DNA of 52,081 bases from Rugosimonospora africana (GCF_016862975.1 NZ_BONZ01000105.1:1-52081), one strand, 5' to 3'; positions 1 to 9,610 are shown, counted from the stretch's first letter. Notes: generated from the sequence alone by a model not told the origin. Numbers and translations are program-made.

Positions 1-515
1 CACCCGTGTCATCCGGCTCGGGTGCCAATGCCATCGTCGCGTACGCCCAAGCCATCGCCAACGGCGACGCCGAGCCTGGTTGGGGCGGCGGGTACGTGCC
101 GTACTCGTGGGGCGGCGGCCACGCTGCCACACCCGGCCCGTCGCTGGGCACCTGCGTCGGATACACCGGTCCGTCGCCCTGCGAGGCCAACCAGACCAAG
201 GGTGTGGACTGCTCCGGGTTCACCCGCTGGGTGTACGACCTGGCCTACGGCTTCGACGTGCTCGGAGCCGGCAACACCAACAACCAGATAGCGGAGCTGA
301 CCCGGGTCAGTTCCCCGGCCCCGGGTGACCTGGTCTTCTACGGCACGAGCACCGCCAACACCCACCACGTCGGCGTCTACATAGGCAACGGCGAAATGAT
401 CGACGCGTTGCAGACGGGCACCGTGGTGCGGGAAGACAGCGTCAGCCTGGAGTCCGACATCGTCGGGTACTACCGCGAGACCGCGCACAGCCTGCCGACG
501 GCTGCGCGCGGATAG
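1..515 (+). CDS. NlpC/P60-family cell-wall hydrolase, C-terminal part (5' end outside window)
   Basis: The reading frame is open at the left edge, so the gene is probably truncated by the window and its true start is not visible. The visible 169 residues carry an NlpC/P60 papain-like fold: the nucleophile region reads VDCSGFTRWVY and the catalytic His lies in HHVGVYIG, with the typical APGDLVFY segment between them. In this family such enzymes cut peptidoglycan stem peptides outside the membrane. The segment before the Cys is rich in Gly, Trp and Pro (GWGGGYVPYSWGGGH), which is typical just upstream of this domain. A strong hairpin follows at 567-600. The fold is clear; any N-terminal binding or coiled-coil domains cannot be judged. 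Confidence 0.85.
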   Translation, partial: PVSSGSGANAIVAYAQAIANGDAEPGWGGGYVPYSWGGGHAATPGPSLGTCVGYTGPSPCEANQTKGVDCSGFTRWVYDLAYGFDVLGAGNTNNQIAELTRVSSPAPGDLVFYGTSTANTHHVGVYIGNGEMIDALQTGTVVREDSVSLESDIVGYYRETAHSLPTAARG

Positions 516-566
516 TCCACCCGGCGCGCTCGGGCCCGACCTCCCGACGAACCTACACCTGATGGG

Positions 567-600
567 GTTGCGCCCCGCGCCTCCCGGCGCGGGGCGCAAC
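567..600. terminator. Perfect 15-bp hairpin, bidirectional terminator
   Basis: Left arm 567-581 and right arm 586-600 are perfectly complementary with a TCCC loop. It lies between the convergent NlpC/P60 gene and the minus-strand regulator ending at 651. There is no U-tract, as is common for actinobacterial terminators, so it could serve either strand. Confidence 0.75.
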
Positions 601-650
601 AGGCCGGAGGCGCCACGCACCCCGACGCGGTCAGCCGGCTGGACCGGGGG

Positions 651-3476
651 TCAGGCGAATGGCGGCAGAAAACAGCCGGGTACCGGGTCGGCCAGGCGCC
701 GCACGGGCGCGCTGCCGGGTACGCAGAGCTCGTCGAGGATGGTTCGGGCGGCACGCCACTCGCGGTCGGCCCCGGCGGCGTCGTCGTCCCGGCACAACGC
801 GTGCGCGAGCACGCTACGGGCGCTGGCCTCGGCGAGCCGCGCGCCCGACACCGTGTGCATCTCGACCGCCTGGCGCGCCTCGGCGACCGCGTCGGCGATC
901 TTGCCCAGGCCCAGCTCGCAGGCGGCACGCACGCCACGGGCCTCGGCCTGCAGGTGCGGCGCGTCAGCGGCGAGCGCGGCGTCCAGGGCGCGGGCTGCCG
1001 CCTCGTGGGCGTCTCGGAACACCGGCTCCGCCGGAGGCGGCGCGTCGAGGGCGGCCTGGTAGCCGTCGCGGGCGGCGCCGAGGAGGATCTCGGCCTCCGT
1101 GACCAGGTCGCCCACCTCCCGCACCACGCGCAGAGCCAGCCTGCGGTGGGTACTCGCGGCGGTCAGGTCTCCCAGCCGGCGCGCCGTGCTGGCCAGCGCC
1201 TCCAGCCCGACCGCCTCCCCGAACTGGTATCCCAGCTCCCGTGCTCGGGCCACACCGGCGGCCGCCCATCGGTGCGCCTCGTCGAACCGGCCCGCCTGCT
1301 CGAGGGCGCGGGAACCGTTGACCAGGCCGATGGTCTCGCTCGATCCGTCGTCGACCTCCCGGGCGATGGCGACCGCCTGCTCCGCGGAGTCGACGGCTGG
1401 TTCGACGGCGCCCAGGACGAGCCGGGCCTCGGTGAGGTTGGCCAGCACCAATGCGAGATAGCCGCGATTGCCCGACGCCTGGTGCAGCGCGAGCGACTCC
1501 TCAAGGTAGGCAATGAAGGCGGTGAAGTCCGCGGCGCGCTGCGCCACGACGGCGAGGCTGTTGAGCGTCCACCCCTGCCCGGTGCGGTCGCCCTCGGCCC
1601 GGTAGATCGCCAGCGCCGCCTCGGCGTACCGGCGTGCCTCGGTCAGGCGGCCCGCATCCGAATGGCACGTCGACAGCCCGCGCAGCGCGGCCGCCTCCGG
1701 CCGCCGGATCCCGGCGGCGCGGAACAGCTCCCCTGCCCGGGTGAAGTCCTCCGCAGCGCCGTCGCCCCGCCCCGCGCGCCACCGCAGCCAGCCCCGCCGC
1801 AGGCACATCGCGCCCTCGGCACGCCGGTCGCCGTGCCGCTTCGCCGCGGCCAACGCGGCGTCGGTCGCCACGATCAGGCCCGACACGTCCCGGCGCCGCG
1901 ACTGCGCGCCGGTGATCAGGTCGACCACAGTCCAGGCGTACCGGCCCGTGCCGTGCCGCGCGTCGTACTCGATGACGGCCAGGAGGTTGAGGTGCTCGGC
2001 GTTCAGCCACCTGACCGCCTCCTCGTCGGTCGGTTCCCCGGAAGAGTGCAACTCGTCGCCGACCCACAGGCGCTCGCGGCCCCGGTCCAGGCGCGCCGCC
2101 ACGCCCAACGCGCGGTCCACGTACCAGTCGAACAAGCGGTAGCGCGCCGCGTCCCGCTCGGGCGCCACGTCGGACGCCTCGACCAGACGCGCCGCGTAGT
2201 CGTGCAGCAGGTCGTGCATCCGGTACCGACCCGAACGCACCGGTTCGATCAGGTGCGCCTCGGCGAGCATGCGCAGCAGACCGGTCGCCGCGTTCGGGGC
2301 GAGGTCGGACAGCAGCGCCGCGACCTCGGCGCTGATGTCCGGACCGGGATGCAACCCCAGCCGCCGGAACAGGAACCGGGCGGCATCGGGCAGTACCCGG
2401 TACGAGAGCTCGAACGCGCGCTCGACGGCGGAGGGTCGCGCCAACCCCTCCAGCCCGACGAGGCGGTTGCCCGTGGTCAGCTCTGCGGCCAGGTCGGCGA
2501 GGCTGCGGTCCGGCGCGCCGGCCAGCACCGCGCCGGCGAGCCGCAACGCCAACGGCAGGTGGCCGCAGTCCGCCGCGATCGAGGCCGCGGCCTCCGGCTC
2601 CGCCTCGACCCGCGCGGCACCGGCGACGCGACCCAGCAACGCGACGGAACTGTCGGCGGGCAGGACATCCAGTACGATGCCGTCGGCGCCGTCGTGGACC
2701 ACCAGGTCGGCCAGGTAGTGCCGGCTGGTGACGATCACCGTGCAGCCGGCCGCGCCGGGCAGCAGCCGCCGGACCTGGTCGGCGCTCACCGCGTCATCCA
2801 GCACGATCAGCAGGCGCCGCCGGGCCACGACCGAGCGCCACAGCCGCGCACCCTCGTCCACGTCCTCGGTCGACGGCGCCCACGCCACGTCCAGCGAACC
2901 GAGCAGGGCGCCGATCGCCTCCACCGGCGACAGGGGATCCAGCGCCGGGTCGTGTCCCCGCAGGCTCAGGAAGAGCTGCCCGTCCGGGTGCGCGCGGACG
3001 ACCGAGTGCGCCCAGTGCACCGCCAGCGCCGTTTTGCCGACCCCCGGGCGCCCGTGGATGAGCGTGAGCGCGCCCCGGCTGATGCGCGCCAACTCCTCCT
3101 CGCGGCTGGCGAAGCCGGCCACGTCACGGGGCAGCTGCGACGGCGTCGCGCTCGCCCGCGCTCGGCCCGCGACCGACTGCCCGTCATCCTGCGGCTGTTG
3201 CCGCCGGCTCAGCTCTACCCACCGCCGTCGCCACGGATGCGGGTCCGCGCCGCACGCGGCGACGATGGCCAGCACCGTCTCCAGCCTCGGCGCCCGGCGC
3301 CCGGCCAGCGCATCGCTCAACGTGCTGCGCGGGACCCCGCTCGACTTGACCAGTGCCCGCAGGGTGAGCCCGGCGCCGCGTCGCAGTGACTCGAGGTCGG
3401 CGGCGAAGTCCTGATCCGACACGATGGCCTCCGGGGACTCGCTTCCCGTCAACGTGCTCTCTTCACGACTACCCAT
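651..3476 (-). CDS. XRE-type HTH / NB-ARC ATPase / TPR transcriptional regulator
   Basis: A 941-residue multidomain regulator. Residues about 23-75 form a Cro/C1-like helix-turn-helix (LRALVKSSGVPRSTLSDAL). A P-loop GRPGVGKT is at 142-149, followed by LLIVLDD (Walker B) and VIVTSR, which is the NB-ARC/STAND signature. The C-terminal half is alpha-helical with TPR-like repeats. STAND regulators of this kind act as nucleotide-dependent switches in the cytoplasm, often on secondary metabolism; the target here is unknown. I prefer the ATG at 3476, because the 58 residues that a start at 3650 would add are low-complexity and lack homologous character. No good Shine-Dalgarno is visible at either start. 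It lies downstream of a second NB-ARC/TPR regulator on the same strand. Confidence 0.8.
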   Translation of the reverse strand: MGSREESTLTGSESPEAIVSDQDFAADLESLRRGAGLTLRALVKSSGVPRSTLSDALAGRRAPRLETVLAIVAACGADPHPWRRRWVELSRRQQPQDDGQSVAGRARASATPSQLPRDVAGFASREEELARISRGALTLIHGRPGVGKTALAVHWAHSVVRAHPDGQLFLSLRGHDPALDPLSPVEAIGALLGSLDVAWAPSTEDVDEGARLWRSVVARRRLLIVLDDAVSADQVRRLLPGAAGCTVIVTSRHYLADLVVHDGADGIVLDVLPADSSVALLGRVAGAARVEAEPEAAASIAADCGHLPLALRLAGAVLAGAPDRSLADLAAELTTGNRLVGLEGLARPSAVERAFELSYRVLPDAARFLFRRLGLHPGPDISAEVAALLSDLAPNAATGLLRMLAEAHLIEPVRSGRYRMHDLLHDYAARLVEASDVAPERDAARYRLFDWYVDRALGVAARLDRGRERLWVGDELHSSGEPTDEEAVRWLNAEHLNLLAVIEYDARHGTGRYAWTVVDLITGAQSRRRDVSGLIVATDAALAAAKRHGDRRAEGAMCLRRGWLRWRAGRGDGAAEDFTRAGELFRAAGIRRPEAAALRGLSTCHSDAGRLTEARRYAEAALAIYRAEGDRTGQGWTLNSLAVVAQRAADFTAFIAYLEESLALHQASGNRGYLALVLANLTEARLVLGAVEPAVDSAEQAVAIAREVDDGSSETIGLVNGSRALEQAGRFDEAHRWAAAGVARARELGYQFGEAVGLEALASTARRLGDLTAASTHRRLALRVVREVGDLVTEAEILLGAARDGYQAALDAPPPAEPVFRDAHEAAARALDAALAADAPHLQAEARGVRAACELGLGKIADAVAEARQAVEMHTVSGARLAEASARSVLAHALCRDDDAAGADREWRAARTILDELCVPGSAPVRRLADPVPGCFLPPFA

Positions 3477-3675
3477 GGTGACCGGTAGGCGGCCTCGGCG
3501 CCGCGACTCGGCATCGCTCAGGGTACCGCCGGCAACTGCCGCCGGACCTGTTGAAGATTCTGAAGATTGACGGTTGCACTGCTGACGTCTCGGTGCGCTG
3601 GCACTCAATTCGCCAGCGATCGGGGCAGAGGCAAGACGGGGCGTCAGCATCCTATTGCTCAGACCTGACGCCGTG

Positions 3676-6600
3676 TTACGTCTTCAGGTCGGTCAGGCAG
3701 TTGCGGACGCGGTCGGCGTCGAGGGTCATGCCGTGGCGTTGGTAGATATGGAGCGCTTGGCGCAGGTGGGTGATGGCGGGCTCGGTCTCGCCCGCGGTCA
3801 GGTGGCATTCGCCGAGACCTTCGAGGGAGCGGGCTTCGTCGTCGGGCTTGTTCAGCTCACGGTTCATGGTCAGGGCTTGCCGATAGAGCGCAAGAGCCTG
3901 CGGTAGGTCGCCGGTGGCGGCGATGGCGGCGGCGTAGTGGTTCAGGGCCCATGCCTCGTTGTTGCGGTTTCCGTTCGCGCGGAAGATGTCCAGGGCCTGG
4001 TGAATGGCTTCGGTGGCTGCGGGCGTGTCTCCGGCCATGTGCCGCACGCGTCCCAGTTCGGTCAGCGCGTGAGCCTCGCCGGGGCGGTGACCGAACTGTC
4101 GGTAGATCTCCAGGGCCTGGGTGAGCGCGTCATCGGCACCGGGCAGGTCCCCGGCAAGGCGCCGCACGATTCCCAACTCGGCCAGGACGGTGGCCTGGCC
4201 GTCGCGGTGGCCAATCTCGCGGCATATCTTCAGCGCCTGGAGGTGGGCGTTGGCGGCGGCGGGCAGGTCACCTGCCATACGCCGCGCGGCCCCGAATTCG
4301 GCCAGCGCGCTGGCCTCGCCGCTGCGGTGGCCGATCTGCCGGCATATCTCCAGCGCTCGCGAAAGCGCGTCGCTGGAGGCGGACAGGTCGCCCGCCAGTC
4401 GCCGCGCGACTCCCCAATGGATCAGGGCGGTGGCCTCGCCGGAGCGGTGGCCGATCTCCTGGAAGATCGTCACGGCCCGCGCGGCGGCATCGCCGGCCCC
4501 GGCCGCATCGCCGCCGAAGAGCTCTACCATCCCGAGTTCGCTCAGGGCGCTGGCCTCGCCGCTGCGGTGGCCGATCTGACGGCAGATCTCCAGGGACCGC
4601 GCGAGCGCATCGCCGGCGCCACGCAGGTCCCCGCTCAGGCGCCTCACGATCCCCAGGTCGGTCAGTGCGGTGGCGCAGGCGGCGTGGTGGCCGTGGCGGT
4701 GGGCGGTGTCGGCGGCGCCCTGGAGCATGTCACGGGCTTGGTCGAGAGGACCGTCACTGCGCAGGATCTCGGCCAGGCCCGCGGCCAGGGCGACGCCATT
4801 CTCATCCCGGCCCGACGCGTAGGCGGCTTCGAGGTTCTCGCGTTCGGCGCGCAGCCAGGCCCGACCTGCCTCAGGTCCGGGCAGGGCGGGTGTATGAGTG
4901 GGCACGGCGCTGTCGGGTGCGGGTCGCGGGTAGCGGGCGAGCGGGATCGAGGCGGTGTGCGCGGTGTGTGCGTAGTAGTGCAGCAGCCGGTCCAGTGTGG
5001 CTGCGCGTTCGTCGGCGGGGTCGCGCTGCGCGAGGGTGCGGGCGTGGGCGCGGATCAGGTCGTGCAGCCGGTACCGGCCCGGGGCGTGCGCGAGCAGCAG
5101 GTTGTGGTCGACCAGGTCTTCGAGCAGTTCGGTGGCGGTGTGTGGATCGACGTCGAGCAGTGCGGCGGCGGCGTACGGGCCGAGGTCCGGGCCGGGAATG
5201 AGAGCTAAGCGGCGCAGCAGCAGTTGGTGCTGCTCGTCCAGTTTGGTGTAGGACAGGTTGAATACGGCGTGCAGGTCATGCTCACCGTCGGTGAGAGGGG
5301 CCATGCGCCGCTGTTGGTCACGCAGCAGCGCGGCCAGGTGCTGCGGCGTCCAGTGGGGACGGTGGCGCAGCAGCGCGCCGGCGATCCGTAGGGCCAGGGG
5401 CAGACGCCCGCACAGCTCGACGATCTCGCGCAGCACCAGATCGTCGGCGGTCGAGCGCGCGGGTGCGAGCATCGTGCGCAGCAACGCGAGCGCGTCCGGT
5501 TCCGGCAGCACATCCAACGCCAGGACGGTGGCGTCGTGCAGACCCTTGAGCCGCCTGCGGCTGGTGAGCAGCACCAGGCAGCCGGGCTCGCCGGGCAGCA
5601 GCGGACGTACCTGTGCCTCGTCGTGCGCGTTGTCCAGCACGATGAGGGTTCTGGTGCCAGTGAGGCACTGGCGGTAGAGGGCGGCGCGCTCCTCGGTGTC
5701 CTCAGGGATGCGTTGCGCGGGCACTTCCAACGCGCGCAGGAGCATGCTCAGTGCGTCGCCGGGTTCGCGCGGCGGATAACCCTTGGTGTAGCCGTGCAGG
5801 TCGACGAACAGCTGCCCGTCCGGGAACCGGCCGGAAACGCGGTGCGCGGCGTCGACCGCCAGGGCGGTCTTCCCGATGCCAGCCATCCCGTCGATCGCGC
5901 AGATCAACACTGTGCCACCCGTCCCACCGTGCGGCTTGGCCCTGGGCGCCAGCCCTGTCAGCCACGCCAGCTCGGCGCTGCGGCCGGTGAACTGCCTGGT
6001 GGCCGCGGGCAGCTGCCGGGGAGCGGTCGTCGTGGGCGACGGCTCGGGTGCGTGATCGCCGGAGGGCGTGGCCTCGGGCCGCAACTCGTCGCTGGCGAGG
6101 ATGCGTTCGTGCAGGGTGCGCAGTTCGGGTCCGGGTTCGATGCCCAGTTCGGCGACGAGTGTTTTGCGTGCTTCCTGGTACGCCGTCAGGGCCTCGGCTC
6201 GGCGGCCCGAGCACGCGAGCGCGAGCATCAGCTGGATGTGGAAGCGCTCGCGTAGCGGGTGTTGCGCGACCAGTTCCCGCAACGGTTGGACCAGCCGTTC
6301 GTGGCGTCCCAGCCGTAGGTCGGCCTCGGCCTGGTCCTCGAGCACCTGTACGCGCACCTGATCGAGCCGGGGAACGAAGGCGTCGCGCAGCATCTGGGAG
6401 GGGGCGTCCAGCAGCGGGGCCCCGCGCCACAGGCTCAGGGCCTGCCCGGCGGCATCGGACGCCTGAGCCCACCGCTGCTCCCGCAGCGCCGCGCCGGCCT
6501 GGCAGCACAGCGCCTCGAACGCGAGCACGTCCAGCTCCTGCTCGTCGGCCAGGCACAGGTAGCCGGGCGCGCGGGTGACGATCCGCGCCGCCCACGCTGG

Positions 6601-6828
6601 TCCCAGGGCTTGGCGCAGCCTTCGTATGTACGAGCGCAGCGTGACCGCCGCGGCGTTCGGGAGTGAGCCGTCCCACACCAGTTCGGTCAGCGTCTCGCCG
6701 GGCACGACCTGGTTCGCCCTAAGGGCCAGGGCCGCCAGCAGCACCCGCTGCCGCGCGGCTGGCAACGTGACTTCCCGTCCCGTCTCGTCGAGGACCAGCA
6801 GCGGCCCCAAAAGCCCGAGTCTCACCAC
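3676..6828 (-). CDS. AfsR/SARP-family regulator (winged helix, BTAD, NB-ARC, TPR)
   Basis: A 1050-residue AfsR-type activator. Residues 1-95 form an OmpR-like winged helix (TLRSYIRRLRQALG) and residues about 97-245 the bacterial transcriptional activation domain ending in AELGIEPGPELRTLH. A P-loop GMAGIGKT is at 314-321, followed by LIVLDNA and VLLTSRR. The C-terminal 340 residues are TPR units. Proteins of this architecture bind direct repeats near promoters and integrate nucleotide state and protein contacts, commonly for antibiotic clusters. No biosynthetic cluster is visible next to it here. The start at 6828 begins exactly at the conserved MVRLGLLGPL, typical for SARPs. The next gene downstream on the same strand is another NB-ARC/TPR regulator after 199 bp. 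Confidence 0.9.
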   Translation of the reverse strand: MVRLGLLGPLLVLDETGREVTLPAARQRVLLAALALRANQVVPGETLTELVWDGSLPNAAAVTLRSYIRRLRQALGPAWAARIVTRAPGYLCLADEQELDVLAFEALCCQAGAALREQRWAQASDAAGQALSLWRGAPLLDAPSQMLRDAFVPRLDQVRVQVLEDQAEADLRLGRHERLVQPLRELVAQHPLRERFHIQLMLALACSGRRAEALTAYQEARKTLVAELGIEPGPELRTLHERILASDELRPEATPSGDHAPEPSPTTTAPRQLPAATRQFTGRSAELAWLTGLAPRAKPHGGTGGTVLICAIDGMAGIGKTALAVDAAHRVSGRFPDGQLFVDLHGYTKGYPPREPGDALSMLLRALEVPAQRIPEDTEERAALYRQCLTGTRTLIVLDNAHDEAQVRPLLPGEPGCLVLLTSRRRLKGLHDATVLALDVLPEPDALALLRTMLAPARSTADDLVLREIVELCGRLPLALRIAGALLRHRPHWTPQHLAALLRDQQRRMAPLTDGEHDLHAVFNLSYTKLDEQHQLLLRRLALIPGPDLGPYAAAALLDVDPHTATELLEDLVDHNLLLAHAPGRYRLHDLIRAHARTLAQRDPADERAATLDRLLHYYAHTAHTASIPLARYPRPAPDSAVPTHTPALPGPEAGRAWLRAERENLEAAYASGRDENGVALAAGLAEILRSDGPLDQARDMLQGAADTAHRHGHHAACATALTDLGIVRRLSGDLRGAGDALARSLEICRQIGHRSGEASALSELGMVELFGGDAAGAGDAAARAVTIFQEIGHRSGEATALIHWGVARRLAGDLSASSDALSRALEICRQIGHRSGEASALAEFGAARRMAGDLPAAANAHLQALKICREIGHRDGQATVLAELGIVRRLAGDLPGADDALTQALEIYRQFGHRPGEAHALTELGRVRHMAGDTPAATEAIHQALDIFRANGNRNNEAWALNHYAAAIAATGDLPQALALYRQALTMNRELNKPDDEARSLEGLGECHLTAGETEPAITHLRQALHIYQRHGMTLDADRVRNCLTDLKT
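3733..4692 (-). repeat. Eight tandem 120-bp TPR-coding units
   Basis: Residues 713-1032 of the SARP regulator divide into eight units of exactly 40 residues. Most begin with GHRxGEA and contain ALExxRQI. Units 2-6 are very alike and the last two are diverged. On DNA this is a 960-bp tandem array with a 120-bp period, a likely place for unit gain, loss or gene conversion. Confidence 0.85.
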
Positions 6829-7319
6829 AGCCCACCTTCCCGCGACAGCCCTCGTAGACGGGCCGACACCGTGGCACCGAAACGCAACCGAAACGCCACA
6901 GCACCGCAGACAGACTACAATCTTGAATGGTTAAGTTGATCGATCAGCTTCGGCGTGCCAGCGTGACAGTGATCGATGATCTCTTTTAAGGGCTCATCCC
7001 AGCGATCGATGAGCGGATCCTGGCCGGCCGTTTGCCGACGCCATCGCCACCGCGCGCGAGGCGTACGGGCTGACGATGAATGATGCGTTCCACGGGGTGC
7101 GGCACGAAAGCGTGAGCTGGGCGCGAATCCCGAATCGTTCCGCCGACCACCATGCGGAACCCGCGCACGCCAAACCACAGGCCGGCAACTGCGATCGCGC
7201 TCAGCACGGCGCGCGCCCCGAACCAGACACATCCATCATGGGGACCGCGCCGACGGTAGTCATGCGTACGCGGGCACCGTGTTCGCCGAATCGGTGCACT
7301 TCCACACGCTGGGAATGGG
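6829..7319. other. Intergenic stretch without a convincing gene
   Basis: About 490 bp lie between the SARP start and the methyltransferase stop. Short ORFs exist on both strands, but none has a good start or a recognisable domain. A minus-strand ORF ending at 6915 has a plausible-looking C-terminus (LIDRWDEPLKEIIDHCHAG), possibly a decayed gene end. The stretch at 6920-7010 is locally richer in A/T than its neighbours. Confidence 0.5.
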
Positions 7320-8174
7320 CTACGGGATTCTGGCTACGGCGGCCCACCCCGAGACGTCCTCCTTCGGAGGCCGGGGCTCCTGCGCCTGCTCTGCCCGCCA
7401 TTCGGCGACCGGGGCGATGCCGGGTTCCACGAGTTCGAGGTCCTGGAAGAAGCGAGCGACCTGTCCGTGCGAGCGGAGGTGCAGATCGACTGCGGCCCGG
7501 TTGTTGTTCGCGTTGAGTAGCGCCGTGGACTCTTCGGTGGAGAAATAGTCGCCGGTCACGTGGGTGATGGTGAGGTAGCTGCCGGATGGCATCGCGCGGA
7601 CCAGGCGGGCGACGGTTCCGTATGGGTCGTCCGAGTCCGCGATGAAGTGGAGGATCGAGACGAGCATCAGCCCGACCGGCTGCGAGAGGTCGATGGTGCG
7701 TCGCAGCTCGGGGTGGTCGATGATCTTGTCCGGCTCGCGGAGGTCGGCGTCGAGGTAAGCTGTCGCGCCCTCCGGAGTGCTGCTCAGCAGCGCGCGGGCG
7801 TGAGCGAGCACGATGGGGTCGTTGTCGACGTAGACGATGCGGGCGTCCGGCGCGTAGCCCTGCGCAATCTGGTGGGTGTTGGGGCTGGTCGGGATGCCGG
7901 TGCCGATGTCCAGGAACTGACGGATGCCGAAGTCGCGGGCCAGGTGGGTGACGGCTCGGTGGAGGAACTTGCGGTTCTCCAGGACCGCCGTGCGGACGGT
8001 GGGGAACGCGGCGGCGACGGCGTCGCCGGAGGCCCGGTCGGCGGCGAAGTTGTCCTTGCCGCCCAGCCAGTAGTCGTAGCGACGGGCCGGGTGGGCAACC
8101 GAGGTGTCGATTCGTCGTTCCGCCCGGCCGCCAGCAACCTGTTGCGAGTCTTGGCTGCTCACTGATACCCCCAT
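7320..8174 (-). CDS. SAM-dependent methyltransferase, Methyltransf_19 (DUF574) family
   Basis: About 284 residues. The N-terminal family hallmark is RIDTSVAHPARRYDYWLGG. The SAM-binding motif I is QFLDIGTGIPTS, followed by VYVDNDPIVLAHARALL and an LMLVSILHFIAD strand. These are typical of the actinobacterial DUF574/Methyltransf_19 family, cytosolic Rossmann-fold proteins whose substrates are mostly unknown and which often sit near regulators. The open frame extends to 8438, but the extra N-terminus is not family-like. Starts at 8189 (ATG), 8174 (ATG) and 8162 (GTG, preceded by a G-rich run) are all possible and none has a classic Shine-Dalgarno. Confidence 0.85.
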   Translation of the reverse strand: MGVSVSSQDSQQVAGGRAERRIDTSVAHPARRYDYWLGGKDNFAADRASGDAVAAAFPTVRTAVLENRKFLHRAVTHLARDFGIRQFLDIGTGIPTSPNTHQIAQGYAPDARIVYVDNDPIVLAHARALLSSTPEGATAYLDADLREPDKIIDHPELRRTIDLSQPVGLMLVSILHFIADSDDPYGTVARLVRAMPSGSYLTITHVTGDYFSTEESTALLNANNNRAAVDLHLRSHGQVARFFQDLELVEPGIAPVAEWRAEQAQEPRPPKEDVSGWAAVARIP

Positions 8175-8453
8175 GGGTTGCGGCGTCATCGTGGTGCATG
8201 AATTGCTGACCGTGGGCTGCAACGTCAGATGCGAGGCACCATCATAGTTGGTGGTCGCGGCGGCGAACACGGGCTCGGTGGAGCACGACCGAAGCTGCAG
8301 GATCGGTGGGGAGTTACGTCCGTCGCGTCGCGACACGCCGTCGCAACACTGGCGCGACCTCGTGACAAGGTTCGCCAACGCGCCAACATCTACCGTGCTT
8401 GCCTGGTCTTCATCGCCACGCTGCTCTGGCTGTGCCAACCATCCGGCTCTGGG

Positions 8454-8675
8454 TTACTCGCCCTTGATGTCAAGGGGTAGCACCAGCGCCGAGCAGGCCG
8501 CCAACTCACGGTTGAACACCTCATTCCGGGGGACGAACACCATGGCCTGTCCCTCCCCGAGCACCACGTCTTCCTGGCGGGCCCTGGTAGCACCGCGAAA
8601 CACGTGGACCGTTACGGTATGCGAGATCGGGGGCAGCACCCGGTCTGGTGTCCGTTGCGGTCGACATCCTGGCAT
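8454..8675 (-). CDS. Small ORF with cupin-like strand pattern (uncertain)
   Basis: The frame ending at 8454 encodes a C-terminus of about 55 residues with alternating beta strands (HTVTVHVFRG, EDVVLGEGQAMVFVP), which looks like half of a cupin barrel. The open frame extends to a GTG at 8891 that overlaps the stop of the NTF2-like gene by four bases (GTGA). That longer N-terminus is Arg/Ser-rich and unconvincing, so I give the inner ATG at 8675. It may be a remnant of a larger cupin gene or a small coupled gene. Confidence 0.3.
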   Translation of the reverse strand: MPGCRPQRTPDRVLPPISHTVTVHVFRGATRARQEDVVLGEGQAMVFVPRNEVFNRELAACSALVLPLDIKGE

Positions 8676-8887
8676 ACGTGCTCCCTTCCGGCGGCGCCGC
8701 CCGTCGACCTCGATTGGAACGGACTGCTGAGCTGACAGGTGCAAATCGCGGAGCGGCTCGGTCACCGGTGGGACAGAGCCGGACGCGCGTCTTCGACGTG
8801 CCTGGCGGGATTGTCCGCTCGCGCCATCGGGAACGGGTCCGCGATGACGCAGCAGTCCGAGCAATTCCAACAGTCGGACCGCTGACG

Positions 8888-9298
8888 TCACTCCGGTGCG
8901 GCGAAGAACTCGGCGTAGGGGGTGTCCTTGAAGTGTTCGCCCATGAGGCGGGAGAAGAGCAGGACGGCCGGCAATGGCCGGTGGTTCATGACCACGTGCT
9001 GCGTCTTGCCCTGGTCATTTCGGTAGATCACGGCGATGTTGCCGACAGGCTGGCTCTGGATGTGGGAGGAGTAGTCCTCGATGTAGCCGTTATCCCCGTA
9101 CGCTCCGGCGAAGGCGAAGTCCTGGTACTCGTACAAAGTTCGGGCGTACGCCAACAGCGTCCGCACGGCGTCGGCACCGCGGACGATCCCGTTGAGGACC
9201 GCGCCCTCCATGGTCACGTCGTCGGCCAGATCAGCCAGCCACGGAGGGGAGTAGTCGGTTCGCCGTCGAGCTGGGTCGCCACTTCCAAGGTAGGACAC
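8888..9298 (-). CDS. NTF2/SnoaL-like family protein
   Basis: 136 residues. The N-terminal part reads PWLADLADDVTMEGAVLNG, the usual opening of SnoaL-like cone folds. The C-terminus (VVMNHRPLPAVLLFSRLMGEH) matches a common actinobacterial NTF2-like subgroup by pattern. Such proteins are small alpha+beta barrels that serve as isomerases, hydrolases or ligand binders; no active site can be assigned here. The start is a GTG without a clear Shine-Dalgarno. The stop overlaps a possible GTG start of the next minus-strand ORF by four bases. It is divergent from the LtrA-like gene. Confidence 0.65.
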   Translation of the reverse strand: MSYLGSGDPARRRTDYSPPWLADLADDVTMEGAVLNGIVRGADAVRTLLAYARTLYEYQDFAFAGAYGDNGYIEDYSSHIQSQPVGNIAVIYRNDQGKTQHVVMNHRPLPAVLLFSRLMGEHFKDTPYAEFFAAPE

Positions 9299-9610
9299 GA
9301 CAAAACCATAACGCCTTTGGTTCTGTCGTTAGGCTCGGTGGGCGGGCCCAGGACCCGTGCGTTCCTACCGCGAGTGTCGGGCGGTGACTCGTCCGCGTCC
9401 ACTTGGTACGAACAGGCATGGTACCCGCGTGTCGCTTGCTACATTCCAGAAATGCTGCCCTCTTCACCTGCCCGAAGCGCCGCGCACCTACCGGATACCA
9501 GGCCGCCCAGCAACGGCAGTACCCCGAACGCCTCGACGATCATGGTTACCGAGAAGGCCGTCGGCCTCATCACGAGGTGACGCGGACCGACTCAGTCAAC
9601 GGGCCCGGTC
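9299..9610. other. Divergent intergenic region
   Basis: 312 bp separate the NTF2-like gene (minus) from the LtrA-like gene (plus) and must hold both promoters. I see no convincing operator, hairpin or extra gene. Confidence 0.5.

Noticed and set aside
801-3389. 862-codon open frame on the plus strand
   Set aside because: It is the antisense shadow of the NB-ARC regulator; its product is Arg/Gln/Val-rich with no domain, while the minus strand shows clear HTH, P-loop and TPR motifs.
3937-5208. 423-codon plus-strand open frame, Gly/Val-rich with repeats
   Set aside because: The repeats are the reverse complement of the TPR array of the SARP regulator, not a separate repeat protein.
6915-7232. 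105-codon minus-strand ORF
   Set aside because: Only the last 30 residues look protein-like; no start signal and no domain. Possibly a decayed gene end, but not supportable as a gene.
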